Shown in pieces: positions 51,242 to 60,408 of a stretch of DNA of 64,000 bases (the first letter of the stretch is position 1; every line of letters starts with the position of its first letter). Source of the DNA: DATIRA01 sp963766505 (lineage in GTDB: Bacteria > Pseudomonadota > Gammaproteobacteria > Steroidobacterales > Steroidobacteraceae). The stretch covers positions 620,001 to 684,000 of the forward strand of contig CAVYAL010000005.1 of assembly GCA_963766505.1 (NCBI GenBank), read 5' to 3'. A program made the position numbers and the translations under genes. Below the pieces are notes generated by a model, which saw only the letters and a list, made by a program, of their open reading frames with translations, ran no database searches and was not told the DNA's origin.

Positions 51242-52246
51242 TCAGATGAGGTCCCGTTCCTCTTCGCGCTTCAGGCCCGCCGGCGGCCAGCTGTCTAGGC
51301 GCATGCCGAGGGTCAGGCCGTGGCTTTCGAGCACTTCCTTGATCTCGGTCAGCGACTTCTTGCCCAGGTTCGGCGTCCGCAGCAGCTCGACCTCGGTCTT
51401 CTGCACCAGGTCGCCGATGTAGTGGATGTTCTCGGCCTTCAGGCAGTTCGCGCTGCGGACCGTGAGTTCCAGCTCATCCACCGGCCGCAGCAGCAGCGGG
51501 TCGAAGTGCAGTTCCATCGGCTTGGCCTTGTCCTCGTCCTGGCCCTGCAGGTCGACGAACACCGACAACTGGTCCTTCAGTATCGAGCCGGCGCGGCGGA
51601 TGGCCTCCTCCGGGTCGATCGTGCCGTTGGTCTCGATCTCGATGATCAGCTTGTCGAGGTCGGTGCGCTGCTCGACCCGGGCGGCCTCGACGTTGTAGGT
51701 GACCCTGCGGATCGGGCTGAACGAGGCGTCGAGGAGCAGGCGGCCGATCGGACGGCTCACTTCCTCGAAGGCCATGCGCTGGCCAGCCGGACGGTAGCCG
51801 CGGCCACGCTCGACCTTCAGCAGCATCGACAGCTCGCCGGCCTTGGTCAGGTTGGCGATGACGAGGTCCGGATTGAGGATCTCGACGTCGTGGTCGCCCT
51901 GGATGTCGCCGGCGCGCACCGGGCCCGGGCCCTTCTTCACCAGGCGCAGCTCCGACTCGTCGCGGGCGTTGAGCCGGATTGCGACGCGCTTCAGGTTCAG
52001 CAGCACCTCGACGACGTCTTCCTGCACGCCCTCGATGCTGGTGTACTCGTGGAGCACGCCGTCGATCTCCGCCTCGGTGATCGCGCAGCCCGGCATCGAG
52101 GACAGCAGCACGCGCCGCAGCGCGTTGCCCAGCGTATGGCCGAAGCCACGCTCGAAGGGCTCGATCACGACGCGGGCATGGCGCGGCGAGGTGGGGGTCA
52201 CCTTGACGACGCGCGGACGGAGAAACTCGGCGATGGCTGAGTGCAT
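51242..52246 (-). CDS. rpoA: RNA polymerase alpha subunit
   Basis: Assembly scaffold of RNA polymerase; 334 residues. The N-terminal dimerisation domain includes VVIEPFERGFGHTLGNALRRVLLSSMPG. The C-terminal DNA/CRP-binding domain includes NCLKAENIHYIGDLVQKTE and NLGKKSLTEIKEVLESHGL. ATG 52246 (MHSAIAEF) has GGTGA 5 nt upstream; an ATG three codons earlier is less well placed. 18 bp after rpsD. Confidence 0.98.
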   Translation of the reverse strand: MHSAIAEFLRPRVVKVTPTSPRHARVVIEPFERGFGHTLGNALRRVLLSSMPGCAITEAEIDGVLHEYTSIEGVQEDVVEVLLNLKRVAIRLNARDESELRLVKKGPGPVRAGDIQGDHDVEILNPDLVIANLTKAGELSMLLKVERGRGYRPAGQRMAFEEVSRPIGRLLLDASFSPIRRVTYNVEAARVEQRTDLDKLIIEIETNGTIDPEEAIRRAGSILKDQLSVFVDLQGQDEDKAKPMELHFDPLLLRPVDELELTVRSANCLKAENIHYIGDLVQKTEVELLRTPNLGKKSLTEIKEVLESHGLTLGMRLDSWPPAGLKREEERDLI

Positions 52247-52264
52247 GTAAGTCACCCCGCGTGA

Positions 52265-52888
<624 letters not shown>

Positions 52889-52914
52889 GAAATGATTCCT
52901 CGAGGCGAGCCGCG

Positions 52915-53313
52915 TCAGACGCGGCGCTTCTTAGGCGGACGGCAGCCGTTGTGCGGGATTGGCGTCACGTCCTCGATGCTCGTCACCTTGAGGCCCGCGG
53001 CGTTCAGCGCGCGCACCGCGGACTCACGCCCGGGGCCCGGCCCTCGCACCTTCACGTCCACGGTCTTGAGCCCGTATTCCTGTGCGGCCGTGCCGGCCCG
53101 CTCGGCGGCCACCTGCGCCGCGAACGGCGTGCTCTTGCGCGAGCCACGGAAACCGCAGCCGCCCGAGGTGGCCCAGGACAGCGTGTTGCCCTGCCGGTCG
53201 GTGATCGTGACGATCGTGTTGTTGAAGGACGCATGCACGTGCGCGACGCCGTCCGTCACCACGCGCTTGATCTTCTTGCGGCCCTTACCGGACTGCTTCT
53301 TGTCGTCAGCCAT
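52915..53313 (-). CDS. rpsK: 30S ribosomal protein S11
   Basis: Platform protein near the mRNA exit. It is 132 residues. VAHVHASFNNTIVTITDRQG and the C-terminal IPHNGCRPPKKRRV are diagnostic. Lies 26 bp before rpsD within the alpha operon. Confidence 0.98.
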   Translation of the reverse strand: MADDKKQSGKGRKKIKRVVTDGVAHVHASFNNTIVTITDRQGNTLSWATSGGCGFRGSRKSTPFAAQVAAERAGTAAQEYGLKTVDVKVRGPGPGRESAVRALNAAGLKVTSIEDVTPIPHNGCRPPKKRRV

Positions 53314-53347
53314 TCGAATTCAAACCTCAGTCGTGTCCAGGGAAGGA

Positions 53348-53728
53348 TCAGGCCTTGCCCGGAGGTGCGTTCAACTTGACCGCGGCCTTGCGCGGTCCCT
53401 TGCGCGTGCGCGCGTTGGTGCGGGTCCGCTGGCCCCGCATCGGCAGTCCCCTTCGGTGCCGGATCCCCCGGTAGCAACCGAGGTCCATCAGGCGCTTGAT
53501 GTTGATGGCCACCTCGCGGCGCAGGTCGCCCTCCACCACCAGCCGGGCAATCTGCGCGCGCAGCGCCGCGACCTCGGCCTCGGTGAGGTCCTTCACCTTC
53601 GTGTCGGGCGCGACCGAGGCGCCTTCGCAGGCCTTCTCGGCCTGCGAGCGACCGACGCCGTAGATGGCCGTGAGGCCCACTACGACGTGCTTGTTCATCG
53701 GAATATTGATGCCGGCGATACGCGCCAT
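53348..53728 (-). CDS. rpsM: 30S ribosomal protein S13
   Basis: Head protein contacting tRNA and L5. It is 126 residues, slightly longer than the 118 of E. coli at the C-terminus. ARIAGINIPMNKHVVVGLTAIYG at the start is shortened here to its key IAGINIP; GLPMRGQRTRTNARTRKGP near the C-terminus is diagnostic. First gene of the alpha operon behind a strong promoter. Confidence 0.98.
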   Translation of the reverse strand: MARIAGINIPMNKHVVVGLTAIYGVGRSQAEKACEGASVAPDTKVKDLTEAEVAALRAQIARLVVEGDLRREVAINIKRLMDLGCYRGIRHRRGLPMRGQRTRTNARTRKGPRKAAVKLNAPPGKA

Positions 53729-53761
53729 CTGAGGCTCACTCCGTCGCGCGAAAAGCGCGAA

Positions 53762-53790
53762 ATAATATCAGAAAATACCTATCTGCTCAA
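53762..53790 (-). promoter_or_regulatory. alpha-operon promoter upstream of rpsM
   Basis: Minus-strand TTGAGC (53790-53785), 17-bp spacer, TATTAT (53767-53762), with TGA directly before the -10 forming an extended TGn. Predicted start near 53755, leader about 27 nt. The first leader bases can form a short CGCGC/GCGCG hairpin. It sits in a marked AT-rich dip inside the otherwise continuous ribosomal cluster. Confidence 0.72.
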
Positions 53791-53802
53791 TCGGCCGGGC
53801 GC

Positions 53803-53916
53803 TCAGCCCTGCCGCTGCTTGTGGCGCTTGTCGCTGCAGATCACGTAGACCACGCCGCGACGGCGCACCACCTTGCAGTTCTTGCAGATCCGCTTAACCG
53901 ATGGACGAACTTTCAT
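53803..53916 (-). CDS. rpmJ: 50S ribosomal protein L36
   Basis: A 37-residue zinc-ribbon protein, MKVRPSVKRICKNCKVV at the start and ICSDKRHKQRQG at the end. Cys11, Cys14, Cys27 and His32 keep the C+ zinc-binding set. It is 24 bp after secY and before the alpha promoter, the standard place. Confidence 0.97.
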   Translation of the reverse strand: MKVRPSVKRICKNCKVVRRRGVVYVICSDKRHKQRQG

Positions 53917-53940
53917 GCTGGATCTCCCTGGCGCTCGCGG

Positions 53941-55284
53941 TCAGCGCAGCTGCCCGGAGCGGCCGTAGCCGCGCAGGTTGGCCTTCTTCATTAGCCCCTC
54001 GTACTGGTGCGACATCAGGTGCGCCTGCAGCTGGGCCATGAAATCCATGATCACCACGACGATGATCAGCAGCGACGTTCCACCGAAGTAGAACGGCACT
54101 CGGAACTGTGAAATCAGGATCTCCGGCAGCAGGCAGACCAGCGTCACGTACAGCGCGCCCCACACGGTGAGACGCGTGAGCACCTTGTCGATGTACTCGG
54201 CCGTCTGCTGGCCGGGCCGGATGCCGGGGATGAAGGCGCCGGATTTCTTCAGGTTCTCCGCGGTTTCCCGCGAATTGAACACCAGCGCCGTGTAGAAGAA
54301 GCAGAAGAATATGATCAGCCCCGCGTACAGCAACATGTGCACCGGCTGGCCGATCGCAAGGCTCGCGGCGACATTCTGAAGCCAGCCGAACCTCTCGCTG
54401 GTGCCGAACCAGCTCGCGATCGTCGCCGGGAACAGCAGCAGGCTGGAGGCGAAGATCGGCGGAATCACGCCCGACATGTTCAGCTTGAACGGCAGGTGCG
54501 TCGTCGTGCCCGCGAAGACCCGGCGTCCCTGCTGGCGCTTCGCGTAGTTGACCGGGATGCGCCGCTGGGCGCGCTCGACGAACACCACGAAGGCGGTGAC
54601 GCCGACCACCATCAGCACCAGGATCAGCGCGAAGGCCGGGTTGATCTCGCCGTTGCGCACCAGCTCGAGCGTGCCGCCGATCGCAGCCGGCAGGCCCGCC
54701 ACGATGCCGGCGAGGATGATCATCGAAATGCCGTTGCCGAGCCCGCGCTCGGTGATCTGCTCGCCCAGCCACATCAGGAACATGGTTCCGGCGGTCAGCG
54801 TGATCGTCGCGAGGAACACGAACTGCGGACCGGGGTTCAGCACAACACCCTGGTTCTGGAAGGCCACCGCCGCACCGGCGCCCTGGAAGGCCGCCAGCGC
54901 CACGGTCCCGTAGCGCGTGTACTGGGTGAGCTTGCGGCGCCCGGCCTCGCCTTCCTTGCGCAGCGCCTGCAGCTGCGGCACGACCACGCCCATCATCTGC
55001 ACGATGATCGAGGCCGAGATGTAGGGCATGACTCCGAGCGCGAGGATGGACAGGCGCTCCAGCGCACCGCCCGAGAACATGTTGAACATGCTCAGGATGG
55101 TCCCCTGCTGCTCCTGGAAAAAGCGCGCCAGCGCGACCGGGTCGATGCCCGGCACCGGGATGAACGTGCCGATCCGGTAGACGATAAGGGCGCCGATCAG
55201 GAACAGAAACCTCTTCCTGAGCTCGGTCAGCCGGCTCGCCTCACCGAAGGCAGCTACGGCGCTCGTCGAGAGCGGGTTGGCCAC
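53941..55284 (-). CDS. secY: preprotein translocase subunit SecY
   Basis: Channel-forming subunit of the Sec translocon with ten membrane helices; 447 residues. LRKRFLFLIGALIVYRIGTF is TM1, and PGIDPVALARFF, GMVVPQLQALRKEGEAGRRK-type cytosolic loops and the C-terminal YEGLMKKANLRGYGRSGQL match the family. GTG 55284 (VANPLSTSAV) has GGGGAA upstream; the longer open frame runs back into rplO. 28 bp after rplO. Confidence 0.97.
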   Translation of the reverse strand: MANPLSTSAVAAFGEASRLTELRKRFLFLIGALIVYRIGTFIPVPGIDPVALARFFQEQQGTILSMFNMFSGGALERLSILALGVMPYISASIIVQMMGVVVPQLQALRKEGEAGRRKLTQYTRYGTVALAAFQGAGAAVAFQNQGVVLNPGPQFVFLATITLTAGTMFLMWLGEQITERGLGNGISMIILAGIVAGLPAAIGGTLELVRNGEINPAFALILVLMVVGVTAFVVFVERAQRRIPVNYAKRQQGRRVFAGTTTHLPFKLNMSGVIPPIFASSLLLFPATIASWFGTSERFGWLQNVAASLAIGQPVHMLLYAGLIIFFCFFYTALVFNSRETAENLKKSGAFIPGIRPGQQTAEYIDKVLTRLTVWGALYVTLVCLLPEILISQFRVPFYFGGTSLLIIVVVIMDFMAQLQAHLMSHQYEGLMKKANLRGYGRSGQLR

Positions 55285-55312
55285 GCGCTGTTCCCCTGTA
55301 CCTGCCGGACCT

Positions 55313-55750
55313 TCAGCCCGACTCGACCGTGCCGCCGGCCGCTTCGATCGCGGCCTTGGCACCCTTGGTCACGGCGACGCCGCGGACCGTGACCGGCCCG
55401 GTCACTGATCCCGACAGGAAGATCCTGGCTCGCTCGGACTGCGCCGGGACGAGACCGGCTTTCTTCAGCGCGTCGAGATCGACGACGCCGCCCGCGATCT
55501 TGCCAAGCTCGCTCAGGCGCACTTCCGCCACCAGCGGAGCGATCTTCGAGCGGAACCCGACCTTCGGCAGACGCCGCTGCAGCGGCATCTGGCCGCCCTC
55601 GAAGCCGACCTTGTGGTAACCGCCCTTGCGCGCACGCTGTCCCTTGACGCCTCTTCCGCAGGTCTTGCCCTGACCGGCGGAGGCGCCGCGGCCGACTCGG
55701 CGGCGCTGCTTCCTGGCTCCTGGAGCCGGGGAAATGGTATTCAGCTTCAT
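55313..55750 (-). CDS. rplO: 50S ribosomal protein L15
   Basis: 145 residues (E. coli 144). MKLNTISPAPGARKQRRRVG at the start and the Gly/Arg-rich KTCGRGVKGQRARKGGYHK segment are diagnostic. Start 55750 is chosen over an ATG six codons upstream, inside the gap to rpmD. Confidence 0.97.
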   Translation of the reverse strand: MKLNTISPAPGARKQRRRVGRGASAGQGKTCGRGVKGQRARKGGYHKVGFEGGQMPLQRRLPKVGFRSKIAPLVAEVRLSELGKIAGGVVDLDALKKAGLVPAQSERARIFLSGSVTGPVTVRGVAVTKGAKAAIEAAGGTVESG

Positions 55751-55757
55751 GATGTCC

Positions 55758-55958
55758 TCAGGCTTCATCCACGCGGAACAGGTGCCGCGAAGCGTTGATC
55801 ATGCCGCGGATCTCGGGCGTGTCTGCGACCACCACCGTCTGGTGCATGCGGCGCAGCCCCAGCCCTCGAGCCGTCGCGCGATGACGGTGCAGCTGACCGT
55901 GGATGCTCCTTACGAGCGTGACCTTGACCTGCTTCGGTTCTGCGTTCTTGGTGGCCAT
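55758..55958 (-). CDS. rpmD: 50S ribosomal protein L30
   Basis: 66 residues (E. coli 59). KVTLVRSIHGQLHRHRATAR and LRRMHQTVVVADTPEIRGMI identify it. Start 55958 (MATKNAEPK) is 5 bp after rpsE; a larger open frame in this register overlaps rpsE and is not coding there. Confidence 0.96.
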   Translation of the reverse strand: MATKNAEPKQVKVTLVRSIHGQLHRHRATARGLGLRRMHQTVVVADTPEIRGMINASRHLFRVDEA

Positions 55959-55963
55959 GACAA

Positions 55964-56470
55964 TCAACCCACGATCTCGGCGACCGTCTTGCCGCGCTTG
56001 GCCGCAATCAACTCCGGCGCCGGCGCACGCGCGAGCGCGCTGACCGTGGCCCGGACCACGTTGATCGGGTTGCGCGACCCGTAGCTCTTGGCGAGCACGT
56101 TGCGCACTCCCGCGCACTCGAACACAGCCCGCATGCTGCCGCCCGCGATGACGCCCGTGCCGTCCGCGGCCGGCTGCAGGTACACCTTGGACGTGCCGTG
56201 CCGGCCGGTGACGGCGTAGTGCAGCGTCGAATTGCGCAAGCTGACCGAAACCAGGTTTTTGCGCGCCTGCTGCATCGCCTTCTGAATGGCTACCGGCACC
56301 TCGCGGGCCTTGCCATACCCGAAGCCGACGCGGCCGTTGCCGTCGCCCACCACCGTGAGCGCGGTGAAGCCGAACTGCCGGCCGCCCTTCACGACCTTGG
56401 CTACGCGGTTGACGGCCACCAGTTTCTCGATGAACTCGTCCGCCGCCGCGCCTCTGTCAACTCTCGCCAT
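55964..56470 (-). CDS. rpsE: 30S ribosomal protein S5
   Basis: 168 residues. The double-stranded-RNA-binding-like N-domain has VVKGGRQFGFTALTVVGDG, and the C-domain has GVIAGGSMRAVFECAGVRNV. Involved in translational accuracy; between rplR and rpmD of the spc operon. Confidence 0.98.
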   Translation of the reverse strand: MARVDRGAAADEFIEKLVAVNRVAKVVKGGRQFGFTALTVVGDGNGRVGFGYGKAREVPVAIQKAMQQARKNLVSVSLRNSTLHYAVTGRHGTSKVYLQPAADGTGVIAGGSMRAVFECAGVRNVLAKSYGSRNPINVVRATVSALARAPAPELIAAKRGKTVAEIVG

Positions 56471-56502
56471 TGCTGCTCCTCAGATTCCTGCCGTGGCCCG
56501 GT

Positions 56503-56853
56503 TCAGAACTCGAGCCCGTGCTCGCGCGCCGCGTCCGCCAGCGCCTTGACGCGGCCATGGAAGCGGAAGCCAGAACGGTCGAACGCGACCCGCGTGACGC
56601 CCTTCGCCTTGGCCCGCTCCGCGATCGCCTTGCCGACGGCACGGGCCGCCTCGGCGTTGCCGGTGCCCTTGAGTCCCTCGACGACGTCCTTCTGCAGCGT
56701 CGAGGCCGAGGCCACGACGTGCGACTGGGGGTCGAACACCTGCGCGTAGATGTGGCGCGGCGTGCGATGCACGCTCAGGCGCATCACGCGCAGTTCGTTG
56801 ATCTTTGCGCGGCCGCGGCGGGCGCGCTTCAGGCGACTGTCTCTCTTTTCCAT
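56503..56853 (-). CDS. rplR: 50S ribosomal protein L18
   Basis: 116 residues, a 5S rRNA-binding protein. LRVMRLSVHRTPRHIYAQVF and the C-terminal GFRFHGRVKALADAAREHGL are characteristic. 32 bp before rpsE, 9 bp after rplF. Confidence 0.97.
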   Translation of the reverse strand: MEKRDSRLKRARRGRAKINELRVMRLSVHRTPRHIYAQVFDPQSHVVASASTLQKDVVEGLKGTGNAEAARAVGKAIAERAKAKGVTRVAFDRSGFRFHGRVKALADAAREHGLEF

Positions 56854-56862
56854 GGTGCACCC

Positions 56863-57396
56863 TTACTTTTTCTTCGTTTCCTTGAGCTCTATGCGCTCAC
56901 CGGAATAACGAATGCCCTTGCCCTTGTAGGGCTCGGGCGCACGGTAGGAGCGGATCTCGGCGGCCACCTGGCCCACCTGCTGCTTGTCGGCACCCTTGAT
57001 GAGGACCTCCGTCTGCGACGGCGTCTCGATCGTGATGCCCTCCGGGGCCGTGTACACGACCGGATGGGAGAAGCCGAGCGTCAGGTTCAGGTTGCGACCT
57101 TGCGCCTGCGCGCGATAACCGACTCCGACCAGTTCGAGCTTGCGCTCGTAACCGTTCGAGACGCCGCCGACGATGTTGGCGAGGTTCGAACGCAGCGAAC
57201 CCGCGTGCATCATCGAGTCGCGGTCGGGCTGCGCCGGGACGACCCGCAACGACTGCTCCTCCTGCACGACCGAGAGCCCGTGGCGCACCGGCACCTGGAG
57301 CGTTCCCTTGGCCCCCTTGACCGTCACTGCGTCCTCGGCGACGGTAGCCGTGACGCCCTTTGGCAGCGGGACCGGATTCTTTGCGACTCGTGACAT
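56863..57396 (-). CDS. rplF: 50S ribosomal protein L6
   Basis: 177 residues, as in E. coli. MSRVAKNPVPLPKGV opens it; SNGYERKLELVGVGYRAQAQ and PEPYKGKGIRYSGERIELKE near the end are signatures. It sits close to the sarcin-ricin loop in the 50S. Confidence 0.98.
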   Translation of the reverse strand: MSRVAKNPVPLPKGVTATVAEDAVTVKGAKGTLQVPVRHGLSVVQEEQSLRVVPAQPDRDSMMHAGSLRSNLANIVGGVSNGYERKLELVGVGYRAQAQGRNLNLTLGFSHPVVYTAPEGITIETPSQTEVLIKGADKQQVGQVAAEIRSYRAPEPYKGKGIRYSGERIELKETKKK

Positions 57397-57426
57397 TGCC
57401 TTATTCCTGGTTTCGCAACCGCATCG

Positions 57427-57822
57427 TCAGGACACGACGCAGAGAACTTCGCCGCCGTGCCCGGAGGCACGCGCTTCGCGGTCGGTCATCACGCCCTTCG
57501 AGGTGGAAACGATCGCGACACCCATGCCGCCGAGCACCCGCGGCAGGTCGTCCTTGCCCCGGTACACCCTGAGGCCGGGGCGGCTCACCCGCTCGAGCCG
57601 GTCGATGACCGGCTGGCCCTGGTGGTACTTGAGCCGCACCGTGACCAGCGACTTCACGCCGTCCTGCGCGACCGCGAAGTCCTCGATGAAACCTTCTTCC
57701 TTCAGCACCTGCGCGAGCGACAGCTTGATCTTCGAGGACGGGCAGATGATCTCGGTCTTGCCCGAACGCTGGCCGTTGCGGATGCGGGTGAGGAAGTCGG
57801 CGATGGGATCCGTCATGCTCAT
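57427..57822 (-). CDS. rpsH: 30S ribosomal protein S8
   Basis: 131 residues. MSMTDPIADFLTRIRNG opens it, and GVMTDREARASGHGGEVLCV ends it. In E. coli S8 represses the spc operon at rplE; here no equivalent leader site was identified. Start 57822 has GGAG with 6-nt spacing. Confidence 0.98.
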   Translation of the reverse strand: MSMTDPIADFLTRIRNGQRSGKTEIICPSSKIKLSLAQVLKEEGFIEDFAVAQDGVKSLVTVRLKYHQGQPVIDRLERVSRPGLRVYRGKDDLPRVLGGMGVAIVSTSKGVMTDREARASGHGGEVLCVVS

Positions 57823-57846
57823 TTCTTGCTCCAGTGCGCCGCGCGG

Positions 57847-58152
57847 CTACCAGCTGGCCTTGCGCAGGCCGGGGACATCGCCACGCATCGTCGCCTCGCG
57901 CAGCTTGGTGCGCGCCAGCCCGAACTTCCGGTAGTAGCCCCGCGGACGACCCGTGATCGCGCATCGGTTGCGCAGACGCGAGGCGGAGGCGTCGCGCGGC
58001 AGCAGCTGGAGCTGCCGCAAGGCCTCTTCGCGCTCCTCGTCCGTGGACTTCGGACTGCGGATGGTTTCCTTGAGCTTCGCGCGCTTCTCGGCGTAGCGCG
58101 CCACCAGCTTGGCGCGACGCTTCTCGCGCTCGATCATGCTTGTCTTCGCCAT
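57847..58152 (-). CDS. rpsN: 30S ribosomal protein S14 (zinc-free form)
   Basis: 101 residues. MAKTSMIEREKRRAKLVARY at the start; NRCAITGRPRGYYRKFGLAR near the C-terminus has a single Cys, so this is the long C-minus form that needs no zinc. Start 58152 is 10 bp after rplE. Confidence 0.98.
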   Translation of the reverse strand: MAKTSMIEREKRRAKLVARYAEKRAKLKETIRSPKSTDEEREEALRQLQLLPRDASASRLRNRCAITGRPRGYYRKFGLARTKLREATMRGDVPGLRKASW

Positions 58153-58162
58153 TTGCCGACCC

Positions 58163-58702
58163 TTACTTGCGGAACGGGAAGTTGAAGGCCTCGAGCAGCG
58201 CCCGTCCTTCCCGGTCGTTCTGCGCCGTCGTGGTAATCGTGATGTCCATGCCCCGGATCGCATCGATCTTGTCGTAGGCGATCTCGGGGAAAATGATCTG
58301 TTCCTTGACGCCGAGCGTGTAGTTGCCGCGCCCGTCGAAAGCCCGCGCCGAGACGCCGCGGAAGTCGCGGATCCGCGGCATCGCCACGTTGATCAGGCGG
58401 TCCAGGAACTCGTACATGCGCTCGCCGCGCAAGGTGACGCGGCAGCCGACCTGCTGGCCGGCCCGGAGCTTGAACGACGCGATCGACTTCCTCGAGCGCG
58501 TGATCGCGGGCTTCTGTCCCGTGATCGCGGTGAGGTCGCTGAGCGCGCCATCCATCGCCTTCTTGTCGGCCACGGCCTCGCCCACGCCCATGTTCACCGT
58601 GATCTTGGAGATCCTCGGCACCTGCATGGTGTTGGCGAAGCCGAGCCCCTTCTGGAGCTCCTGCACGACGTTGTCCCGGTAATACTCTTTCAACCTGGCC
58701 AT
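58163..58702 (-). CDS. rplE: 50S ribosomal protein L5
   Basis: 179 residues, as in E. coli; binds 5S rRNA in the central protuberance. LKEYYRDNVVQELQKGLGFA and PRIRDFRGVSARAFDGRGNY are diagnostic. Follows rplX by 28 bp. Confidence 0.98.
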   Translation of the reverse strand: MARLKEYYRDNVVQELQKGLGFANTMQVPRISKITVNMGVGEAVADKKAMDGALSDLTAITGQKPAITRSRKSIASFKLRAGQQVGCRVTLRGERMYEFLDRLINVAMPRIRDFRGVSARAFDGRGNYTLGVKEQIIFPEIAYDKIDAIRGMDITITTTAQNDREGRALLEAFNFPFRK

Positions 58703-58730
58703 CTCAGCCGACCTCGTTCATTGCGCCTGA

Positions 58731-59048
58731 TCAGGCGTCCACGACTTCGTCGTTGGACTTGAAGAACCGCACGCGCCGGCCGTCGGCCAGCGTGCGGATA
58801 CCGACGCGATCGCCCTTCTTGGCGACCGGGTTCCAAAGCGCCACGTTCGAGAGGTGCAGCGGCGCCTCCTTCTCGATGATGCCGCCCTGCATTCCGCGCT
58901 GCGGATTCGGGCGCGTATGGCGCTTGACCATGTTCACGTTCTCGACGAGCACGCGATCGTCCGCGAACACCCTGATCACGGTGCCCCGGCGGCCCTTTTC
59001 ACGGCCGCTGGTCACGACCACCTCGTCGCCCTTGCGTATCTTCTTCAT
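58731..59048 (-). CDS. rplX: 50S ribosomal protein L24
   Basis: 105 residues; an assembly initiator. MKKIRKGDEVVVTSGREKGR is the KOW motif, and VNMVKRHTRPNPQRGMQGGI follows. Start 59048 is 26 bp after rplN; the longer open frame in this register overlaps rplN antisense-free but is not homologous. Confidence 0.97.
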   Translation of the reverse strand: MKKIRKGDEVVVTSGREKGRRGTVIRVFADDRVLVENVNMVKRHTRPNPQRGMQGGIIEKEAPLHLSNVALWNPVAKKGDRVGIRTLADGRRVRFFKSNDEVVDA

Positions 59049-59074
59049 GGCGCTTTCCTCGACTCCCGCCCGCC

Positions 59075-59443
59075 TCAGAGCACTTCCGGGGCCAGCGAGA
59101 TGATCTTCATGAACTGGGCCGTGCGCAGCTCGCGCGTCACCGGCCCGAAGATGCGCGTGCCGATCGGCTCGAGCTTGTTCGTGAGCAGCACCGCCGCGTT
59201 GCCGTCGAAGCGGATCAGCGAGCCGTCCGCCCGGCGCACGCCGTGCGCGGTACGCACGACGACCGCGTCGTAGACCTCGCCCTTCTTGACCTTGCCCCTC
59301 GGGATCGCGTCCTTGACGCTGACCTTGATCACGTCGCCCACGGTCGCATAGCGGCGCTTCGAGCCCCCGAGGACCTTGATGCACATCAGTTTCTTCGCAC
59401 CGCTGTTGTCGGCGGCGGATAGCATCGTCCGCATCTGGATCAT
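59075..59443 (-). CDS. rplN: 50S ribosomal protein L14
   Basis: 122 residues. MIQMRTMLSAADNSGAKKLM opens it and GPVTRELRTAQFMKIISLAP ends it. This is the docking site for RsfS, also encoded in the window. In E. coli a promoter precedes rplN; here only 16 bp separate it from rpsQ, so read-through from S10 is likely. Confidence 0.98.
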   Translation of the reverse strand: MIQMRTMLSAADNSGAKKLMCIKVLGGSKRRYATVGDVIKVSVKDAIPRGKVKKGEVYDAVVVRTAHGVRRADGSLIRFDGNAAVLLTNKLEPIGTRIFGPVTRELRTAQFMKIISLAPEVL

Positions 59444-59459
59444 GACCGGATACTCCCGC

Positions 59460-59747
59460 TCAAGCCTGAACCGCGCGCTGCACGACGCGCACGAGGCGCC
59501 ATGCCTTGCGGTTCGACAGCCGCCGGCACTCCTCGATCTCGACGAGATCGCCCTCGAGGCACTCGTCGTTCTCGTCGTGCGCCAGCAGCTTGGTCGTGCG
59601 GCGGACGAACTTCCCGTAGGTGGGATGACGCTCCAGCCGCTCCACGGCGACCGTGACCGTCTTCTGCATCTTGTTGCTCAGCACGCGCCCGGTCACGGTG
59701 CGCTTGGTACCCGTGGTACCAGCCTCGACGACAGCCTGCTCGCTCAT
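59460..59747 (-). CDS. rpsQ: 30S ribosomal protein S17
   Basis: 95 residues (E. coli 84), with about 10 extra N-terminal residues (MSEQAVVEAGTTG). TVTGRVLSNKMQKTVTVAVE and HPTYGKFVRRTTKLLAHDE identify it. 6 bp after rpmC. Confidence 0.97.
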   Translation of the reverse strand: MSEQAVVEAGTTGTKRTVTGRVLSNKMQKTVTVAVERLERHPTYGKFVRRTTKLLAHDENDECLEGDLVEIEECRRLSNRKAWRLVRVVQRAVQA

Positions 59748-59753
59748 CGCTCG

Positions 59754-59960
59754 TTACCCCTTGTTGGCCGCAGCGCGCGCCTGCTCGGCCAGCACCGTCT
59801 TTACCCGCGCCAGGTTGCGGCGCACCTTCCCGAACTGGTCGGGCTTGGCCGCCTGGCCCGATGCCTGCGCCATGCGCAGGTTGAACTGCTCGCGGCGCAG
59901 CTTGAGGAGTTCCTCCTGCAGCTCGCCGGCACCCTTCTGCCTGAGATCCTTAGCTTTCAT
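59754..59960 (-). CDS. rpmC: 50S ribosomal protein L29
   Basis: 68 residues. MKAKDLRQKGAGELQEELLK and RREQFNLRMAQASGQ are typical; it lies at the tunnel exit beside trigger factor and SRP. Its ATG overlaps the rplP stop by 1 bp. Confidence 0.97.
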   Translation of the reverse strand: MKAKDLRQKGAGELQEELLKLRREQFNLRMAQASGQAAKPDQFGKVRRNLARVKTVLAEQARAAANKG

Positions 59961-60373
59961 CAGCGGACCTGCCGTTTCACGAACATCGTGTCTACCGACA
60001 GCTTGGAGGCAGCAAGACGGAACGCCTCGCGTGCCACTTCCTCGCTGACGCCCTCCATCTCGAAGAGCACCTTGCCGGGCTGCACGCGCGCGACGTAGTA
60101 CTCGACGTTGCCCTTGCCCGAGCCCATTCGGACCTCGAGCGGCTTCTTGCTGACCGGCACGTCCGGGAACACGCGGATCCACACCTGACCGCCACGCTTG
60201 ACGTGGCGCGTCATCGCGCGTCGCGCGGCCTCGATCTCGCGGGCGGTCATCCGCGCGCGGCCGGTGGCCTTCAGTCCGTAGTCGCCGAAAGCAACGGTGC
60301 TGCCACGCTGGGCGAGCCCCGCGTTTCGGCCCTTGTGCTGCTTGCGATACTTGGTTCGCTTGGGTTGCATCAT
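59960..60373 (-). CDS. rplP: 50S ribosomal protein L16
   Basis: 137 residues. MMQPKRTKYRKQHKGRNAG matches E. coli MLQPKRTKF, so the first of two tandem ATGs is used; GGAG lies 8 nt upstream. RAMTRHVKRGGQVWIRVFPD is the core motif. Located at the A-site of the 50S. Confidence 0.98.
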   Translation of the reverse strand: MMQPKRTKYRKQHKGRNAGLAQRGSTVAFGDYGLKATGRARMTAREIEAARRAMTRHVKRGGQVWIRVFPDVPVSKKPLEVRMGSGKGNVEYYVARVQPGKVLFEMEGVSEEVAREAFRLAASKLSVDTMFVKRQVR

Positions 60374-60408
60374 GGCGGTATCTCCGACTGGCGCTCAGCC
60401 GCAGCGGC

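Noticed and set aside
53729..53802. S4-binding pseudoknot in the rpsM leader as in E. coli
   Set aside because: The predicted leader is only about 27 nt and can form just one short hairpin, too little for that structure.
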